DNA of 64,000 bases, taken from the NCBI GenBank assembly GCA_026874595.1, contig CM049307.1, positions 79,710,643-79,774,642 of the forward strand, written 5' to 3'. Under the pieces are notes generated by a model. That model was not told the DNA's origin, did no database searches, and saw only the letters and a program-made list of their open reading frames with translations. Origin of the DNA: Sipunculus nudus. Lineage: Eukaryota; Annelida; Sipuncula; Golfingiida; Sipunculidae. The position numbers and the translations under genes were made by a program. Shown one piece after another: positions 60,874-64,000 of the stretch. The first letter of the stretch is position 1, and every line of letters starts with the position of its first letter.

Positions 60874-61736
60874 ATTTTTTCATTCGGATGGAGGGGTTTA
60901 GTTTAATAAATGAAGAAGGATTATGTATATTGTCATTATAATAAAGATAAATCCCTCTCTCAGCTCTAAATTTCAAAGGAAGACCCTGGAGACCAGTCTT
61001 TTCTTGTTGTGCCGGTGAAGCTGATACGCATGCGCAGGTTTTAAATCCTGCCATCATCTTCGTCCATTTGGTTGGCCAACTGTCGGTCAACATGGCGGTT
61101 GCTTGCGTGATACTAAAGATATAAAAAATAACTAATTAAAACATTTCAGAATAATCATGAATTTCCATTTAGTGGATAAAGATCAGTTAGACCTCGATTT
61201 AAACAATATAGCAACAAGAGTATTGGAAGTCAGACAAACAACATTGTCCCATATTTATTATTTTCTTCTGGCCCTACACTGATATTATATAAAATTCCAT
61301 GTAAAATTTGCGTACATGTGTAATGTACAAAATGTGTAAAGCTTAAAACATGAATAAGTATTGTTTGTCTCCCGAGTAATTGTATTAAGTTTCTAATCAT
61401 GGATGTCACGCATTTTATCTATACCTGAACAATCTAAAGAACCAAAACAAGTATGTGGAGGTAGAAATAGCTTGTTCATTAGCAAGAGTGATTTTTTCCT
61501 CCTGAGATTGAAAAAAAAATTTCTGTTACCAACAGATTTGAACAATCATAGGGGGCACCCCAACAGCCTGACCAGGGGGGGGGCGTATTAGATGTGCTGG
61601 TTTTCAACTTCGATGGGACAAAATCTTGATGTGATTTTCGATAATAAGCTGAAGTTTTGCTGTGCCCAAGACTTTTAGGGGGGAAGGGGTACTCGCTCCC
61701 CGGGGTCCTCCCTCCCTCCCTGGTTTATCAGCTTAC

Positions 61737-62012
61737 CCTGCCGCGATGCTTGTAATACAGGACTTCAATGACACCAACGATGATTCCCAGCACGATTCCA
61801 ACGGCCATCAAAACCAGTGGCCCCCAAAAGCTGTCAAGCCCAACACGTTTAGGAGAATCTTTCAGACTGTAATACATGTTCTTCATGCGGTTCTCCTCAG
61901 CCTGAGTGACGTTCCAGCACTCACTCTTGTACTTCCACCATTTATCCCGGAGCCTCTGTATCTCCCCTGACTCGTGTAATGCCATGATGGCCACGTGGAA
62001 ATGCTCTATGTC
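61737..62012 (-). CDS. Ionotropic glutamate receptor, exon with end of S2 and last transmembrane helix
   Basis: A 92-codon exon, phase 0 at both ends, lies between a strong acceptor (TTTTTTTCTCCACAG) and a strong donor (AGG|GTAAGC). It reads from DIEHFHVAIMALHESGEIQR through LRDKWWKYKSECW to GLDSFWGPLVLMAVGIVLG and IIVGVIEVLYYKHRGR. In the iGluR family this is the end of the ligand-binding S2 lobe, whose Cys makes a conserved disulphide (residues about 1-58), and the M4 helix (about 61-84). Such receptors are glutamate-gated cation channels at the plasma membrane. The stop shortly after the donor lies in the intron. I could not find the neighbouring exons; upstream ones are probably beyond the right edge. 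A kainate/AMPA-type or a divergent invertebrate iGluR are both possible. Confidence 0.8.
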
Positions 62013-62095
62013 CTGTGGAGAAAAAAATTATCTTCTGAGTAAACAGGTTATTTCAGAATAATGCTACACCACAATGGTCCCTACTGTTGAGGAAA

Positions 62096-62100
<5 letters not shown>

Positions 62101-62152
<52 letters not shown>
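62101..62152. repeat. (TA)n microsatellite abutting Helitron B
   Basis: The TA run ends directly against the AATACTTATAAAAGG left end of Helitron B. It has replaced or obscured the terminal TC. Confidence 0.9.
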
Positions 62153-62157
<5 letters not shown>

Positions 62158-63163
62158 CTTATAAAAGGAATTCGGTTCACGTTTGTTCGCAATGTTCTCT
62201 AAAACCACGATGTGTACAATACTGTGCCATACATCATTTTAAAGGTTATTATCCCCGTAGTGACATAGGCGATATGAAAATAAAAAAAATTTTATGTACA
62301 TATAATTTTGAGTGATTTTTTCCGTTTTTACTGACTTTACTGTCTTTACTGAGGTTAGACCGAGCACAGCCGAACTGCCTTCGGCAATGACCGGAAAGCG
62401 TGCAACGTGGTCACTCATCCTCAGACTATTGTTCATACGAATAACGCTAGCTTTCATTGAGGGATTTGAGCATGTCGGGCATTACATCGACGAGGCTCTC
62501 ACCCACGTGCATGGTCAGTAAAAGAGAAAACCACGTTTCTCGCTTTATGAAATGGAGAGTTGAACCCAGGAGGATTAATGACCTAATTCAAGGTCCTAAT
62601 TTCAGGAACAGGGTTGGGTAGGGGTGGCGGGGGTTTAAGGCCTTAAAATGTGTCTGATACGATGAAGAAAAAGGTTGCGGTGGCTGAAAAAGGGATACGG
62701 ACCCTCTGCATGGAGTCCTGTTGGGTCCACTTCTGCTACTTACGATGTATGCATATTTCTGTTTCTTTCTACAGGAACAGTTTCCTTGCAACGTATATTT
62801 GATAAATCTTTCATGTGTTCCTCACATGAACCTTTTCTTTATACGTCCAACGATAGAATCCAGTCAAATATCATCGAAAACCGGAATGCCCCCCGTCTCA
62901 TTCCGTTTTGCAATGTAAACATCATCACTGACTATGTCTTCAAGGTAAACACACTGGGGTATGAACTTCGTGCCACGAGCACAGCGCAACAAAATAAATG
63001 TAAAATTATTTATACATATCTTATTGAAACAGATTCCCACTGAAAACCTGTATTTTCGTTAACTTTTAGAATAAAAAAATAAAATGAGCCAACATTCCAC
63101 ATCTCAGTTAATATATCTTCACAACCCAGGTAATAAGCCCGGTATACCGGGTTTATCAGCTAG
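62153..63163 (+). mobile_element. Non-autonomous Helitron, copy B
   Basis: This is collinear with copy A (8022-9235). Both share AAAGGAATTCGG at the left, ACAGCCGAACTGCCTTCGGCAA and a GTGGTCACTC/GTGGTCACCTC word inside, the CGCTTCTG family block, and a right end AAGCCCGGTATACCGGGTTT-ATCAG-CTAG|T. The palindrome here has one mismatch. It lies upstream of the iGluR exon on the opposite strand, presumably in an intron of that gene. It has no Rep/helicase frame. Confidence 0.85.
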
Positions 63164-63266
63164 TATATATATATATATAAATGATTCTAACAACATTCAC
63201 CTGATGATCAGGTCGCATCCCGTGAAACAGTCGGAACTGAATTTACAGTGTTGTTTTTCTTCAGTG

Positions 63267-63267
<1 letters not shown>

Positions 63268-63334
<67 letters not shown>
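63268..63334. repeat. (TA)n(TG)n microsatellite
   Basis: A TA run of about 56 bases passes into a short TG run. Confidence 0.9.
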
Positions 63335-63359
63335 ATTATGTATTTTTGGGTTCTTTTGG

Positions 63360-63900
63360 ATTGTTCGTGAAATGGAAAGTTCTCGGCTTGAGGTGAAAAA
63401 TTATAAATAAGGGGCTGTGTTTAGAGCCGAGAGAGGAGAGAGAAATATTCCAGCGGACACGGAAGTGTGTGAACCAGTCTTGGACCTATCCGATAATTGC
63501 AGTAGTGTAAGTGATTCTACGAACTCTATGCAGATTTATTGCGGCCTGTCTCCAGTTTGCTTTCGGGAATATTACAAAAGCTTTACCTTGGACTATTTGA
63601 ACTGTTCACGTGGAATATTGGTTTTAAAGGACCTGTTGTCACTGTGACAGTGGTGGTATCCAGGTACTGTACACTTTATTTATTATACTGTGTAATTGTA
63701 TTGATTTGCTGTTGTACTGTTGTTATACTGTGTAATTGTATTGATTTAGTGTATTGTAATGTTAGTATTTTTTAAAGAATAAATTAGAATTATTTGTTAA
63801 CAAAAAAACACCGATTTCTCAGAAACTGATTTTTTTATCTGCATGACAAAATTTGTGCTCGTCACTACTACGTGATCTGTTGTTATAAGGTTCCGTAACA
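63360..63900 (+). mobile_element. Probable 5' LTR of a retroelement
   Basis: A TATAAATA box (63402-63409), an AATAAA signal (63778-63783) and an end in TAACA (63896-63900) are followed six bases later by a primer-binding site. That is the order U3-R-U5-PBS. The left edge is uncertain; a TG start could lie between 63340 and 63400. The 76-codon frame inside (63417-63647) would lie in the transcribed leader and has no motif. The internal region and the other LTR are outside the window, so the class (Ty3-like or other) cannot be told. Confidence 0.6.
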
Positions 63901-63905
63901 TAAAA

Positions 63906-63925
63906 TTTGGGGGCTCGTCCGGGAA
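63906..63925 (+). promoter_or_regulatory. Primer-binding site, tRNA-Pro type
   Basis: TTTGGGGGCTCGTCCGGG is complementary to the 3' end of tRNA-Pro, including the CCA tail. It is the classic tRNA-Pro primer site used by several retroelements. Its position just after an LTR-like end supports a reverse-transcribing element that continues beyond the window. Confidence 0.75.
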
Positions 63926-64000
63926 GCTTAATAGTTTTGAAACTTTATCAGGCCTTGACCGAGACATATTGTTTTATCATACATTGTTTACAAGATTACA

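Noticed and set aside
60722-61093. 123-codon minus-strand frame, considered as the next iGluR exon or a new first exon
   Set aside because: Its C-terminal half overlaps the CGCTTCTG family repeat and no iGluR tail motif is present. The plus-strand AACATGGCGG near 61089 looks like a first-exon motif but opens only a short frame.

Overview
The window reads as nuclear DNA of an invertebrate animal. Genes are split by GT-AG introns, the DNA is AT-rich, and simple repeats and mobile-element debris fill most of it. Lophotrochozoan, probably bivalve, is my best guess, from Helitron-type elements, a pearl-like tandem-repeat element and tracts of CCGTCTGTCTGTCC type. That is inference, not a species identification. 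There are no bacterial operons, CRISPR arrays, rRNAs or intact tRNA genes.

Genes and gene remains, left to right: (1) an apparently complete four-exon SAM-dependent methyltransferase of the juvenile-hormone-acid-methyltransferase-like type (12384-14084, +, 279 aa). (2) A possible orphan terminal exon on the minus strand (24018-24158). (3) A multi-exon SLC16 / monocarboxylate-transporter pseudogene (about 26998-30775, +) with three frameshifts and three internal stops. (4) A YqaJ-type nuclease remnant (about 34430-35010, +) with a stop at a conserved Trp position. (5) A rhodopsin-like seven-transmembrane receptor on the minus strand, with a 23-base first coding exon (40006-40028) and one large exon (36865-37888), 348 aa. 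(6) One internal exon of an ionotropic glutamate receptor on the minus strand (61737-62012), whose other exons I could not find.

Mobile DNA dominates the rest. There are two diverged copies of one Helitron family (8022-9235 and about 62153-63163), each ending in the same palindrome and CTAG. A third Helitron-like element (about 48190-49799) has a core of 180-bp tandem repeats. Several inverted-repeat elements occur: a CG-rich one at 6686-7524, others at 18456-18852, 19388-20165 and 4692-4930, and a clean 386-bp one at 44543-44928 with a 9-bp target duplication. A composite repeat lies in inverted orientation at 40290-45145 and 51600-53395. A 1.5-kb repeat occurs whole at 9255-10800 and in two partial copies. 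Non-LTR reverse-transcriptase remains lie at 49850-51240 and 56940-58820. The right edge holds a probable 5' LTR followed by a tRNA-Pro-like primer-binding site (63906-63925), so an LTR retroelement body should begin just outside the window.

The genes have no evident functional link: one possible lipid-acid methyltransferase, one orphan receptor, one synaptic-type channel exon and one dead transporter. All similarity statements come from reading translated motifs; no database search was run.
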